DNA of 64,000 bases from Candidatus Gastranaerophilales bacterium (GTDB lineage: Bacteria > Cyanobacteriota > Vampirovibrionia > Gastranaerophilales > Gastranaerophilaceae): the NCBI GenBank assembly GCA_944325875.1, contig CALVBU010000001.1:1-64000 (forward strand), in the 5' to 3' direction. Positions 1 to 7,993 of this stretch are shown here, one piece after another. The notes under the pieces are model-generated. The model saw nothing but the letters and a program-made list of their open reading frames with translations, was not told where the DNA came from and did not search any database. Position 1 is the first letter of the stretch; each line of letters opens with the position of its first letter. The position numbers and the translations under genes were made by a program.

Positions 1-80
1 CTATGTATCGGCATAATGGAATAAAAACTTTAATATTTTACTCTATTTGTGTTACATTTCTTAATAAAATCGAAATAAAA

Positions 81-110
81 AAAAGACCGGCTTTAACCGG
101 TCTTTTTTTA
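81..110 (-). terminator. Rho-independent terminator of the phosphorylase gene
   Basis: A perfect 10-bp stem (AAAAGACCGG at 81-90 with its complement at 97-106) closes a 6-nt loop. On the minus strand it is followed by a run of U, and it lies 14 bp past the phosphorylase stop. T-runs flank both sides, so it may work in both directions. The bases before it (1-80) hold no feature I can recognise. Confidence 0.85.
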
Positions 111-123
111 TTCTTTTTCTCAA

Positions 124-1815
124 TTATTTGATGTTAGAGAAAGTCCAAGCATCAAAAGTCGGAGTTTCAGAAATTTTCATTTCTTTTTTATCTGATCCTG
201 TAGAAGAATCGTCGTGAGCAATTGGTTTGTACAATCTGTTATAGTATTCTACAACCATTCTGTCTGAGTTGAAGTAAGCTTCAGATGTTCTGATTGCTTG
301 TCTCATTAATCTTGCCCATTCTTGTTTGTTTTCATAGTATGTAGGGATAATTCTGTTTTCAATAATATCCATTACACATTCATGGTCTTTCCAATGACGT
401 TCTTCCCAAGGCATTTCATCATCAAGTCCTGGATATTCAACAGTATAACCGTTAATACCGTCGAATGTTCCTTCAACTGTCCATCCATCATAGATTGACA
501 AGTGAAGAGCTCCGTTTGCGTTAGCTGACATACCTGAAGTTCCTGATGCTTCAAATGGTCTTAATGGAGTATTTAACCAAATATCTGAACCGCGTTTTAG
601 TAAGCCAGATAATTGAAGTTCATATCCAGGAAGTACAACAACGTTTTTCAATGAGTGAGAACGATTCAATAGTTTATTGAACATTTCTTTACCCATTACA
701 TCATCCGGATGGAATTTACCTGCGAAAATGATTTGAACTTTATTTTCATCAAGTAATTTGTTGATTCTGTCTTTATCCATCAAAATTAACCAAGCACGTT
801 TGTAGTCTGCAAATCTTCTTGCCCAAGTGATTGTTAATACATCTGGATCGAATTTTTTACCAGCTACGTTTGCAACGTGTTTGAATAATTCAACTTTCAT
901 TTCACGTTTAACAGCTAACAAATCTTCTGGAGTGTGAGCGTTTTTAATTCTTTCATCTTGCCAGTAGTGAAGATTTACTGCGTTAGTGATAGCTCTGATT
1001 GGACATCTGCCATCTACCCATTCCCACATTTTGTTTGCTACTAAACCGTGTAATTGTGATACAGCGTTAGCAATTCTAGACATTCTCAATGCAGCAACTG
1101 TCAATGAGAAGTTTTCTCCACCTAAGTTTACAGCTGTTTCTCTAGAAGCTCCAGCGAAGAATCCACCTTCTAATAAGGTATCTACCCAGTGAACTTCGTT
1201 ACCTGCAGCTACAGGTGTGTGTGTCGTAAATACTGTACGTTTTTTAACTTCTTCTAGATTTCCATTATATTGTCTTAATAATTCAAATGCAGCAGGAAGA
1301 GCATGACCTTCGTTCATGTGAACTACATCAAAGTTGTATCCTACAGCTTGAAGAATTCTTACACCAGCAACACCAAGAACTGTTTCTTGAGCAATTCTGA
1401 TTTTTTCATTTCCGTCATAAAGTTTGTGTGAAATGCTCTTTGCCCAATCGCTGTTACCTTCAATATCAGTTGTTAATAAGTAAACAGGACAAGCTCCAAA
1501 TAATTCTGGTTCTACTAGGTAAGCTTTTACTTTTACTTTTTCACCAAAAATTTCAACTTCAGTTTGCACATTGATATCTTTTAAGAAGTCATAATATTTT
1601 CTAATGTATGCAACTTCCACTTGTCCATCGTGTGCAATTCTTTGATCATAGTAGCCATATGACCATAACATTGTTACACCAACCATAGGCATTTGCAGAT
1701 AACCTGCTGACAACATGTGTGAGCCAGCTAAAAATCCTAACCCGCCAGAATAAGTCTTTAAAGACTGGTCTAATGCAATTTCCATTGAAAAATAAGCTAC
1801 ATTTGGTAATGACAT
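124..1815 (-). CDS. glgP: Alpha-glucan (glycogen/maltodextrin) phosphorylase homologue, GT35, PLP-lysine replaced
   Basis: The 563-residue protein belongs to the short bacterial alpha-glucan phosphorylase group (GT35), which releases glucose-1-phosphate from glycogen or maltodextrins in the cytoplasm. Seen: the N-terminal VAYFSMEIALDQSLKTYSGG block, the HMNEGHA segment near residue 165, RRFADYKRAWLI near residue 340, and EASGTSGM near residue 423-430. In known phosphorylases the Met of that last block is followed by the lysine that holds pyridoxal phosphate. Here residue 430 is Ser (codon at 526-528). The enzyme may therefore be inactive as a phosphorylase, or belong to a divergent subgroup. 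An AAAGGG ribosome site precedes the ATG. It is transcribed alone and ends at the terminator at 81-110. The family call is firm; the activity is uncertain. Confidence 0.85.
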   Translation of the reverse strand: MSLPNVAYFSMEIALDQSLKTYSGGLGFLAGSHMLSAGYLQMPMVGVTMLWSYGYYDQRIAHDGQVEVAYIRKYYDFLKDINVQTEVEIFGEKVKVKAYLVEPELFGACPVYLLTTDIEGNSDWAKSISHKLYDGNEKIRIAQETVLGVAGVRILQAVGYNFDVVHMNEGHALPAAFELLRQYNGNLEEVKKRTVFTTHTPVAAGNEVHWVDTLLEGGFFAGASRETAVNLGGENFSLTVAALRMSRIANAVSQLHGLVANKMWEWVDGRCPIRAITNAVNLHYWQDERIKNAHTPEDLLAVKREMKVELFKHVANVAGKKFDPDVLTITWARRFADYKRAWLILMDKDRINKLLDENKVQIIFAGKFHPDDVMGKEMFNKLLNRSHSLKNVVVLPGYELQLSGLLKRGSDIWLNTPLRPFEASGTSGMSANANGALHLSIYDGWTVEGTFDGINGYTVEYPGLDDEMPWEERHWKDHECVMDIIENRIIPTYYENKQEWARLMRQAIRTSEAYFNSDRMVVEYYNRLYKPIAHDDSSTGSDKKEMKISETPTFDAWTFSNIK

Positions 1816-2049
1816 ATTTTACCCTTTCTTCTTATACTAAATACGAAATTTCATCACCCTTTGTGGGGTCAACTAACAGCATACCACAAAAAATTCCTAG
1901 TCAATTGTAATTATGTAATAATTTTTATCTAATCCTTAAGAATTAGTTGTGTAGTGCTATTTGAGATTAACAAAACTTAATATATTAGCAAATTTTTTAT
2001 TTATAACCATCAATATAATTGTAAAAAGATATTGGAATACTACTAAAGA

Positions 2050-3189
2050 ATGAAAATTAACAATTTATATTCATATAATTCTAACATTTTGAAGCTTCTA
2101 GGTAAAAAAAGTATATTACAAACTCGTTCAAACTCTTTTGTAGGAAAAAATATTTCCCTTGCATATAAGAATTATGGTGAGCATTTGAATTTACCACGTT
2201 TTTTTACAAAGGAGATGCGGGAAGCTAGAATTATGAATAGATTTGCTGTCCAAGAGTTAAAATCAAAGTCATTTATTCCAGATTGTTCAAAAGCTAATCC
2301 GAAAGACTTAGTAAGACTTATAGATACTTCTTCAGAGGCAAATTTATCCAGAGTTAAATGGGTAAATCCAAAAGACGGAAAAGTTTATTATTTGCTTAAG
2401 AATGGAAAGAATGAATTAGGTTTGCCTATTGTACGAATTCTCGATGAAAATGCTAATTTTGTCAAAGAATCCGTTATGAAAAAATGTAATATTGTGGTGT
2501 GTGAAATAGATAAGCCTGATAAAGGACTTGATGATTTTTATGGTTTATCTCATTCTGATTTGACAACATTGTTTATAAGGAAACATAACCCTTTTGCTGA
2601 TGTTAAATTATGTTTAATTGATAGTGGTGCATCTAATGATGAAAAATTAGCGAAAGTAATTGATTCTGATACTGCTGCTGTTTCTTGTGCTTTTGGTGCG
2701 TCTTTGACATATAGACCTAATAATTTTTTCAAGAGATTATATTATAAGTATTTTAATAAAAAATTAAAGATTGATCCTGTACGTATGGAGAATGATTTAG
2801 CGAAGTATAAATCTGACTCAATTATTAATTTTGATAATATTCCGAAAAATATAAGAGTATTTGTTTCCTCAGGAAACAATGGTAAAAATTCTTATAATAA
2901 ATATCTTGCATTTAAGAACGTAGAAGGTGTCGGTAGTCTAGATTCTTTCGGAAAAGTTACAGATTATTCTGCATCTAGAAATTCCTATTTTACCCAGCAT
3001 TATGAACTTGGAGATTTTCCTACGATGCAAGTTCCTGAAGGTTTTATGATTACAAGTTTTGACGGAATTGATGTTCCGTTTAAAAGCGATAAATTCAGAG
3101 AAATAAAGACTCTAAGCGGTACATCTTTCTCAGTATCAATTAGAGCTGCAAAAGCAGTTTTAAATCAAATGATGGAAGATATACTGTAA
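2050..3189 (+). CDS. Subtilase-like protein (S8 fold) without catalytic histidine
   Basis: A 379-residue protein. Three blocks are in the order expected of subtilisin-like peptidases: an Asp block LIDSG (D191), an oxyanion-Asn block SSGNNG (N276/N277) and the nucleophile block SGTSFS (S359). The HGT histidine block that should lie between the first two is absent: there is no His between D191 and about residue 310. The first 120 residues are basic and lack a hydrophobic signal peptide. I infer a pseudo-protease or a strongly diverged subtilase; substrate and location are unknown. The ribosome site is poor (CTAAAGA). It has its own 230-bp upstream gap and converges on the downstream PLP enzyme, with the two stops directly adjacent. 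Confidence 0.6.
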   Translation: MKINNLYSYNSNILKLLGKKSILQTRSNSFVGKNISLAYKNYGEHLNLPRFFTKEMREARIMNRFAVQELKSKSFIPDCSKANPKDLVRLIDTSSEANLSRVKWVNPKDGKVYYLLKNGKNELGLPIVRILDENANFVKESVMKKCNIVVCEIDKPDKGLDDFYGLSHSDLTTLFIRKHNPFADVKLCLIDSGASNDEKLAKVIDSDTAAVSCAFGASLTYRPNNFFKRLYYKYFNKKLKIDPVRMENDLAKYKSDSIINFDNIPKNIRVFVSSGNNGKNSYNKYLAFKNVEGVGSLDSFGKVTDYSASRNSYFTQHYELGDFPTMQVPEGFMITSFDGIDVPFKSDKFREIKTLSGTSFSVSIRAAKAVLNQMMEDIL

Positions 3190-4422
3190 TTAATTGCGAA
3201 CTTTATCTAGAATTTTTGTTAGTGCAATTTTTATATGTGCATAATTTAGTCCGCCTTGCATATATGCAACATAAGGTGCTCTCATTGGTCCATCTGCAGA
3301 AAGTTCAATAGTTGAGCCTTCTATAAATGTACCACCAGCCATAATTACCTGATCTTCATAGCCTGGAATATATTCAGGAATTGGCGTTACATAGCCATTA
3401 ACCGGTGATAGTGATTGGATCGTGCGGCAAAACTGTTCCAAAGGCTCAGGAGAATTAAATGTGATATTTTGGATTATGTCTGTTCTTTTTTCATTATATT
3501 TTGGAGATGAATTATAGCCGATTTCATCGAAAATTTTAGCTGCAAGAATTGCACCTTTAACTGCTTCAGATACAACAGAAGGCGCCATAAAAAGACCTTG
3601 AAAAATAAGTCTGTGCTGATTAAACATAGCTCCGCCTTCAGACCCGATACCTGGAGCTGTTAACCTATTAGCGGCTTTATTGACATATTTTTCTTTACCT
3701 GCAATGTAACCTCCTGCTTCTACAATTCCGCCTCCCGGGTTTTTAATCAAAGAACCTGCAATAATATCTGCACCAACTTCAAGAGGTTCTTTTTCTTCAA
3801 CGAATTCTCCATAGCAGTTATCTACAAAACATATACAATTAGGATTTTTCGTTTTTACAACTTGGCAAATTTTACCTATAGTTTCAATAGAAAGTGATTT
3901 TCTTGTTGAATAGCCTTTTGATCTTTGGATGAGGACCATTTTAACTGTATTATCTATTGCGTTTTCAATAGCTTCAAGGTCTATGTCATCATTTTTTAGA
4001 GGAACTTCATCATATAATACTCCATGGGCAATCAGAGAATCTTCTTTAGTTTCGTCATCCCCCATAGTTCCAATAACTTCTTGCATTGTATCGTATGGAG
4101 CTCCTGCGACTGAAATAAGTTTGTCATTTGGTCTTAAATTGCCAAATAGTACGCAAGCAAGTGTATGTGTGCCTGATGCAAAATGAATTCTGGCAATAGC
4201 TTTTTCAGCCCTAAATACTTCTGCAAATACCTTATCAAGTGTTTCTCGACCTAAATCGTCATGTCCGTAACCTGATACTGTATAGAAATGTTCAGGTGCA
4301 ACTTTGTTGTTTATAAAAGCGTTTAAAACTTTTTCCTGATTAAAATCTCTTATTTCATTTATTATATCAAATTGTTCTGTTAATTCTTTTTCGGCTTTTT
4401 TTATAATTTCTTTGCTATTCAT
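3190..4422 (-). CDS. Methionine-gamma-lyase-family PLP enzyme (aluminium-resistance/YnbB type)
   Basis: The 410-residue protein matches the COG4100/Met_gamma_lyase family of cystathionine-lyase-like PLP enzymes across its length. Seen: VSGYGHDDLGRETLD near residue 50, HFASGTHTLACVLFG near residue 80, the conserved Asp block VDNCYGEFVE, and GSLIKNPGGGIVEAGGYIAGK near residue 235, whose Lys should form the PLP Schiff base. The length is typical. Members are annotated as aluminium-resistance proteins or putative C-S lyases, and the true substrate is not settled. The gene stands alone and diverges from the small ORF at 4501. Confidence 0.85.
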   Translation of the reverse strand: MNSKEIIKKAEKELTEQFDIINEIRDFNQEKVLNAFINNKVAPEHFYTVSGYGHDDLGRETLDKVFAEVFRAEKAIARIHFASGTHTLACVLFGNLRPNDKLISVAGAPYDTMQEVIGTMGDDETKEDSLIAHGVLYDEVPLKNDDIDLEAIENAIDNTVKMVLIQRSKGYSTRKSLSIETIGKICQVVKTKNPNCICFVDNCYGEFVEEKEPLEVGADIIAGSLIKNPGGGIVEAGGYIAGKEKYVNKAANRLTAPGIGSEGGAMFNQHRLIFQGLFMAPSVVSEAVKGAILAAKIFDEIGYNSSPKYNEKRTDIIQNITFNSPEPLEQFCRTIQSLSPVNGYVTPIPEYIPGYEDQVIMAGGTFIEGSTIELSADGPMRAPYVAYMQGGLNYAHIKIALTKILDKVRN

Positions 4423-4500
4423 AATATTATATCCCTCACACCGATTGTATCACGAATAAAATTTTGTAGTAATATATAAATTATTAGAAAGGAGCAAGTT

Positions 4501-4701
4501 ATGTATCACGTTTACACAGAAAGAGATTACTCAGAATTTTCAAGAACTTTAATTGGTGAGTATACTGATTTGGATGAGGCTAAAGCTGTTGCTCAAAAAG
4601 CTATTACAGAAGATCCGGAATTGAATTACATTATTTTTGAAACTGACGGTCATGTTAATAATTATGGAGATTTAATAACAACAGTTGTTGCTCAAAGCTA
4701 A
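4501..4701 (+). CDS. Small hypothetical protein (66 aa)
   Basis: A 66-residue acidic protein preceded by an excellent ribosome site (GAAAGGAGCAAGTT before ATG) and followed immediately by a terminator, so it is a genuine single-gene transcript. Sequence features: YHVYTERDYSEF at the start, a helical DLDEAKAVAQKA segment, then strand-like YIIFETDG. There is no signal peptide, membrane segment or Cys. I do not recognise the family. It reads like a small alpha/beta domain, and its function is unknown. Confidence 0.8.
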   Translation: MYHVYTERDYSEFSRTLIGEYTDLDEAKAVAQKAITEDPELNYIIFETDGHVNNYGDLITTVVAQS

Positions 4702-4739
4702 AAAAAATACCCTCTCAAAAAGAGAGGGCATTTTTTTTA
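4702..4739. terminator. Bidirectional terminator between the 66-aa gene and rpiB
   Basis: Stem CCCTCTC (4710-4716) / GAGAGGG (4722-4728) with an A5 loop, flanked by an A-run on the left and a T-run on the right. It can terminate both convergent genes. Confidence 0.9.
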
Positions 4740-5171
4740 TTCAATCATATCAACTCTGCGTTTATGTCTGTTTCCTTCAAATCCGGTTTTTAACCAAATA
4801 TCAACGATATCAAGGGCAAGATGTTCTCCTATAACCCTTTCGCCTAAGCAAAGTACGTTTGCATTGTTATGTGCTCTTGATACTCTTGCGGAATAAGTGT
4901 CACTACATAATGCAGCTCTTATACCTCTAACTTTATTTGCTGCTATTGACATCCCTATACCGGTTCCACATATTAAAATACCTCTGTTTGATTTGCCGCT
5001 TATTACTCTTTCACAAACTGAACGAGCAATTTCAGGGTAGTCGCAAGATTCTTTAGTGTGTGTACCAATATCTGTATATGGTATATTTCTTGCATTTAAG
5101 TAATCAATAATTTTTTCTTTGTACTCATAACCTGCATGGTCTGATCCAATAACGACTTTTAAATCTTCCAT
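4737..5171 (-). CDS. rpiB: Ribose-5-phosphate isomerase B
   Basis: A 144-residue RpiB/LacAB-family enzyme that interconverts ribose-5-phosphate and ribulose-5-phosphate in the pentose phosphate pathway. Seen: GSDHAGYEYK (residues 9-18), DIGT, SCDYPEIA, and the active-site Cys in ILICGTGIGMSIAANK (C68), then RAALCSDTYSARVSRAHNNANVLCLG. I place the start at 5171 rather than at the longer in-frame start at 5201. An AAGAGGTG ribosome site lies 5-6 nt before 5171, and homologues begin at this position. The gene is monocistronic and convergent with the 66-aa gene. Confidence 0.95.
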   Translation of the reverse strand: MEDLKVVIGSDHAGYEYKEKIIDYLNARNIPYTDIGTHTKESCDYPEIARSVCERVISGKSNRGILICGTGIGMSIAANKVRGIRAALCSDTYSARVSRAHNNANVLCLGERVIGEHLALDIVDIWLKTGFEGNRHKRRVDMIE

Positions 5172-5290
5172 ATAAACACCTCTTTCATACGCTACCCGCA
5201 CTTGCGAGCATATCTTATCTATATATTATACAAATTTTTTCTAATCTTGCAAATTATTATAAAATTTTTTGTTACAAAGTTCGTAATAAA

Positions 5291-5316
5291 AAAACTCCCT
5301 TAATGGGAGTTTTTTA
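5291..5316 (-). terminator. Terminator overlapping the stop of the 5314-6762 gene
   Basis: Stem AAAACTCCC (5291-5299) / GGGAGTTTT (5305-5313) with a 5-nt loop. The T-run on the minus strand begins inside the stem, and the structure directly abuts the stop codon. Confidence 0.85.
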
Positions 5317-6762
5317 GAAACTGCTACCGGCACCTCCGCCGCCATATTCACCGCCGCCATAATTGCCTGGTTTTTGTTTTAGTTCTTCTAGTAATCTATT
5401 TATTACTTTGTCCAAATTATCTGCATATGTATTTGATATGTTACTTTCATTGTCTGCTTTTAAGAAGCTTTCTACATAACTTCTTGTTCCCTTGTCAAGT
5501 TTGACACCTTGACTATCAGCTTTATTTAATAATTCTTGAACAATTTTCTTTTGAGCTTGAACCTTTTCTTTGCTGTTCCAACCAAGTTCAGTGTTGATTT
5601 GCTTAATTACATTATCACCGAATCCTTTATTGTCTTTATAACTATTTAAGAAATCAACAATATTTGAACTATCTAAGTTGTTTTGAATGTTATTTATAAT
5701 TCTTGCTTTTTCAGCATCATTTGTGTATCCGACAAGGTCCTCAGCAACTTGTTGACCAACTTTTTTGCCATCTGCTTTTGGCTTTGAACCTGTAATCACA
5801 ACTTCTGGTAATTCACCACCATTATATGTGGGATTTTCTTCTTCGCTTGGTTTTGTCGCTGTTTGTGCACCTTGAATTGTAGGATTAGTTGTTGTTTGTG
5901 TTTGATTACCTGATGGGTGTGTAGCTGTTGGGGTTATGTGTTGTCCAAATTTTAAGCCTTGACCAAAATTTGCTTGATTTTGGTATTGAACTAATTCTGG
6001 TGTACCATCAGCTTTTGTTTCAAGTGTGTATTGAGCTGAACCATTTATAGGTTGTCCATTCATCGATACGCAATTGTATAGAGGTTTTCCGTCACTAGAT
6101 GTTCCTGCTAATTGATATGTATATGTATGAGGTGTGCCAGAAGAATTATCGGTTATTGTAAATTCTTTTGGAGCTTCTCCTTCAGCACCTTTTTGTGTGA
6201 TATTTATGTTTCCTGAAATGTTTTGAGTCTTTCCGCTAGCATCTCGACATACCATATTGTCAAGTTTTGACCAGTCGTATGGGTTTGTTTTTGTTTCACT
6301 AGGTTGTGTCGGTTGTTCTGCTGTTGTTGGTTCTTCAGGAGCTCCAGTTTCTTCTGGTTCTGTTGCTGCTTGAGGTGGTTTATTGCCACCTACAATCTCA
6401 TCATTATTTACATTATTGTCAGTTGGGTTTCCGGTAGGAGGAGGGGTTTGGACTGCTCCAGCTTCTTCTTTGCCACCAACACCGAATAATTTTAAGATGC
6501 CTCCAAGTAAGGTTGTTCCAATGCCTATACCAAGAAGCCATTTCATGCCTTTACTTAGACCGCCATTATCGTGGTTGCAGTAACTGCCATAATTATTATA
6601 ACTACCATAGTTATAGCCAGATGTATACCCAGAGCCAAAGAAATTGTTTTGGATATAAGTTGTATGTTTTGAACCAGCTTTATATCCTTGCCATTGACCT
6701 GGTCTAAATGGTTGTCTGCCTAATGGTTTGTATGCTGCTCTTGGTGTAATGCCGAAACTCAT
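5314..6762 (-). CDS. Gly/Tyr-rich repeat-family protein, paralogue 1 (function unknown)
   Basis: A 482-residue protein. The first about 100 residues are nearly identical to those of the neighbouring gene at 6894-7853: PLGRQPFRPGQWQGYKAGS, TTYIQNNFFG, a Gly/Tyr/Asn-rich stretch, then GLSKGMKWLLGIGIGTTLLGGILKLFGVG, a single glycine-zipper-like membrane segment. A Pro/Thr/Glu-rich linker follows, then a C-terminal helical region (about 340-470) starting near ELPEVVITGSK, and a Gly-rich tail. I start at the ATG at 6762; the upstream TTG codon is part of the TTGAGG ribosome site. The protein is probably membrane- or surface-associated. It carries the shared promoter element at 6789-6826. The family is not recognised. 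Confidence 0.8.
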   Translation of the reverse strand: MSFGITPRAAYKPLGRQPFRPGQWQGYKAGSKHTTYIQNNFFGSGYTSGYNYGSYNNYGSYCNHDNGGLSKGMKWLLGIGIGTTLLGGILKLFGVGGKEEAGAVQTPPPTGNPTDNNVNNDEIVGGNKPPQAATEPEETGAPEEPTTAEQPTQPSETKTNPYDWSKLDNMVCRDASGKTQNISGNINITQKGAEGEAPKEFTITDNSSGTPHTYTYQLAGTSSDGKPLYNCVSMNGQPINGSAQYTLETKADGTPELVQYQNQANFGQGLKFGQHITPTATHPSGNQTQTTTNPTIQGAQTATKPSEEENPTYNGGELPEVVITGSKPKADGKKVGQQVAEDLVGYTNDAEKARIINNIQNNLDSSNIVDFLNSYKDNKGFGDNVIKQINTELGWNSKEKVQAQKKIVQELLNKADSQGVKLDKGTRSYVESFLKADNESNISNTYADNLDKVINRLLEELKQKPGNYGGGEYGGGGAGSSF

Positions 6763-6788
6763 TTTATACCTCAATTTATTCTCTCTTA

Positions 6789-6826
6789 TATATATAAAGT
6801 ATATACTGAGTAAATAATTGCCTTTT
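6789..6826 (-). promoter_or_regulatory. Shared promoter element, copy 1
   Basis: Read on the minus strand it is AAAAAGGCAAT, 11 variable bases, then TATATACTTTATATATA. The same layout with identical 11-bp spacing precedes the genes starting at 7853, 15892 and 37551. It ends 26 bp before the ATG. The sigma factor is unknown. Confidence 0.7.
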
Positions 6827-6893
6827 TGTGAGTATTTGCTTTACAATTTGTTACATTAGGCTAAAGCTCAGATTTTATAGGCTTTACTCTTTA

Positions 6894-7853
6894 TTAATTT
6901 TCTTCGGCTTTTTGTTTGGTAATTTGAACTTCGCCATTTTGCATTGCAGTTTTAATATCTTTATCAGAGAAGCCTTTTGCTCTTAATTGTTCAGTTACTT
7001 CTTTGCCTGATCCTGAAATTGTACCAATAGATTGACCATTTATAGAGCCTGTAGCTCTATATGTTGTTGTTGTTTTTGGTTTAAATTCATGGCCATCATA
7101 ATTTTTATAATCAGGATTATCAAAATTTGTGTTTGCTGTTACTTTACCGTTAATATCTAGTTTGTAGTTTTTAAATTCATTTGGTAATTCTATATTTGAA
7201 GGCATACCATCAGCGTCTTTGCTTACGCCACATTCTTCTTTAAGTTGTGTCCATAATTCTTTTGCATCAGCAAAACTTATTGGGTTTCCATTTTCATCTT
7301 TATATTTTGCCATGATGATGTTAGCCCATGTATCACCATATTGAACAGTGTAGTTTGTTGTTTGACTTACTTCTTTTTTTTCAACTTTAAGTGTGTCTAC
7401 TTTTTCTTGGTTTAGTGTAGTGTTATTAGTATTTGTATTTTCTGTTGCTTCTGTATTGTTGTCGTTATTATTTGTATCTTCTACTTCTTCTGTATTATCT
7501 CCAGTTGGAGTTGATATTGTATTATTTGTATCTGTAGAAGTAGGTGTTATAGCTGCCGTGTCTTTATCTGCGCCAACTCCAAATAGTTTAAGGATACCGC
7601 CAAGTAATGTTGTGCCAACACCAATGCCTAAAAGCCATTTCATGCCTTTGCTTAGTCCTGCATCGTTGTTGGAATAATTACCATAATTGTAACCATAATT
7701 CATCCCTGAACTATAGCTGTTGCCAAAAAAGTTATTTTGAATATAAGTTGTATGTGATGAGCCAGCTTTATATCCTTGCCATTGACCTGGTCTAAAGGGT
7801 TGTCTGCCTAATGGCTTATATGATGCTCTTGGGGTTGTAATACCTATACTCAT
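6894..7853 (-). CDS. Gly/Tyr-rich repeat-family protein, paralogue 2, with LysM-like domain
   Basis: A 319-residue paralogue of the gene at 5314-6762. It has the same N-terminal module (PLGRQPFRPGQWQGYKAGS, TTYIQNNFFG, then LGIGVGTTLLGGILKLFGVG at about 75-95), followed by an Asn/Thr/Glu low-complexity linker. After residue about 165 there is a LysM-like stretch, TNYTVQYGDTWANIIMAKY, of the kind that binds peptidoglycan, and then a C-terminal part unrelated to paralogue 1. A cell-envelope location is inferred. The AGGA ribosome site before 7853 is adequate. Its promoter element (7879-7917) matches that of paralogue 1, so the pair arose by duplication with exchange of the C-terminal domain. 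Confidence 0.8.
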   Translation of the reverse strand: MSIGITTPRASYKPLGRQPFRPGQWQGYKAGSSHTTYIQNNFFGNSYSSGMNYGYNYGNYSNNDAGLSKGMKWLLGIGVGTTLLGGILKLFGVGADKDTAAITPTSTDTNNTISTPTGDNTEEVEDTNNNDNNTEATENTNTNNTTLNQEKVDTLKVEKKEVSQTTNYTVQYGDTWANIIMAKYKDENGNPISFADAKELWTQLKEECGVSKDADGMPSNIELPNEFKNYKLDINGKVTANTNFDNPDYKNYDGHEFKPKTTTTYRATGSINGQSIGTISGSGKEVTEQLRAKGFSDKDIKTAMQNGEVQITKQKAEEN

Positions 7854-7878
7854 AACTATATTCCTTTATACTCTCTTG

Positions 7879-7917
7879 TATATATAAAGTATATACTCAT
7901 CGAAAAATTGCTTTTTT
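7879..7917 (-). promoter_or_regulatory. Shared promoter element, copy 2
   Basis: On the minus strand AAAAAAAGCAAT, 11 bases, then TATATACTTTATATATA, ending 25 bp before the ATG at 7853. The 17-bp right half is identical to copy 1. Confidence 0.7.
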
Positions 7918-7993
7918 TGTTAAAATTTTTGTTACTTAAGTTAACAATTCTTTCCCTATATTAGTTATATGCCCTTTTTTAGAAGGTTTTTAA

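Noticed and set aside
7393-7677. 94-codon plus-strand frame with hydrophobic Val/Ser-rich sequence
   Set aside because: It is antisense to the Asn/Thr/Glu-rich linker of paralogue 2, which by composition gives a hydrophobic shadow.
5314-7853. Direct repeat or mobile element from the near-identical gene starts
   Set aside because: Similarity is confined to promoter and the first about 100 codons with no terminal repeats or transposase, so gene duplication is a better reading.
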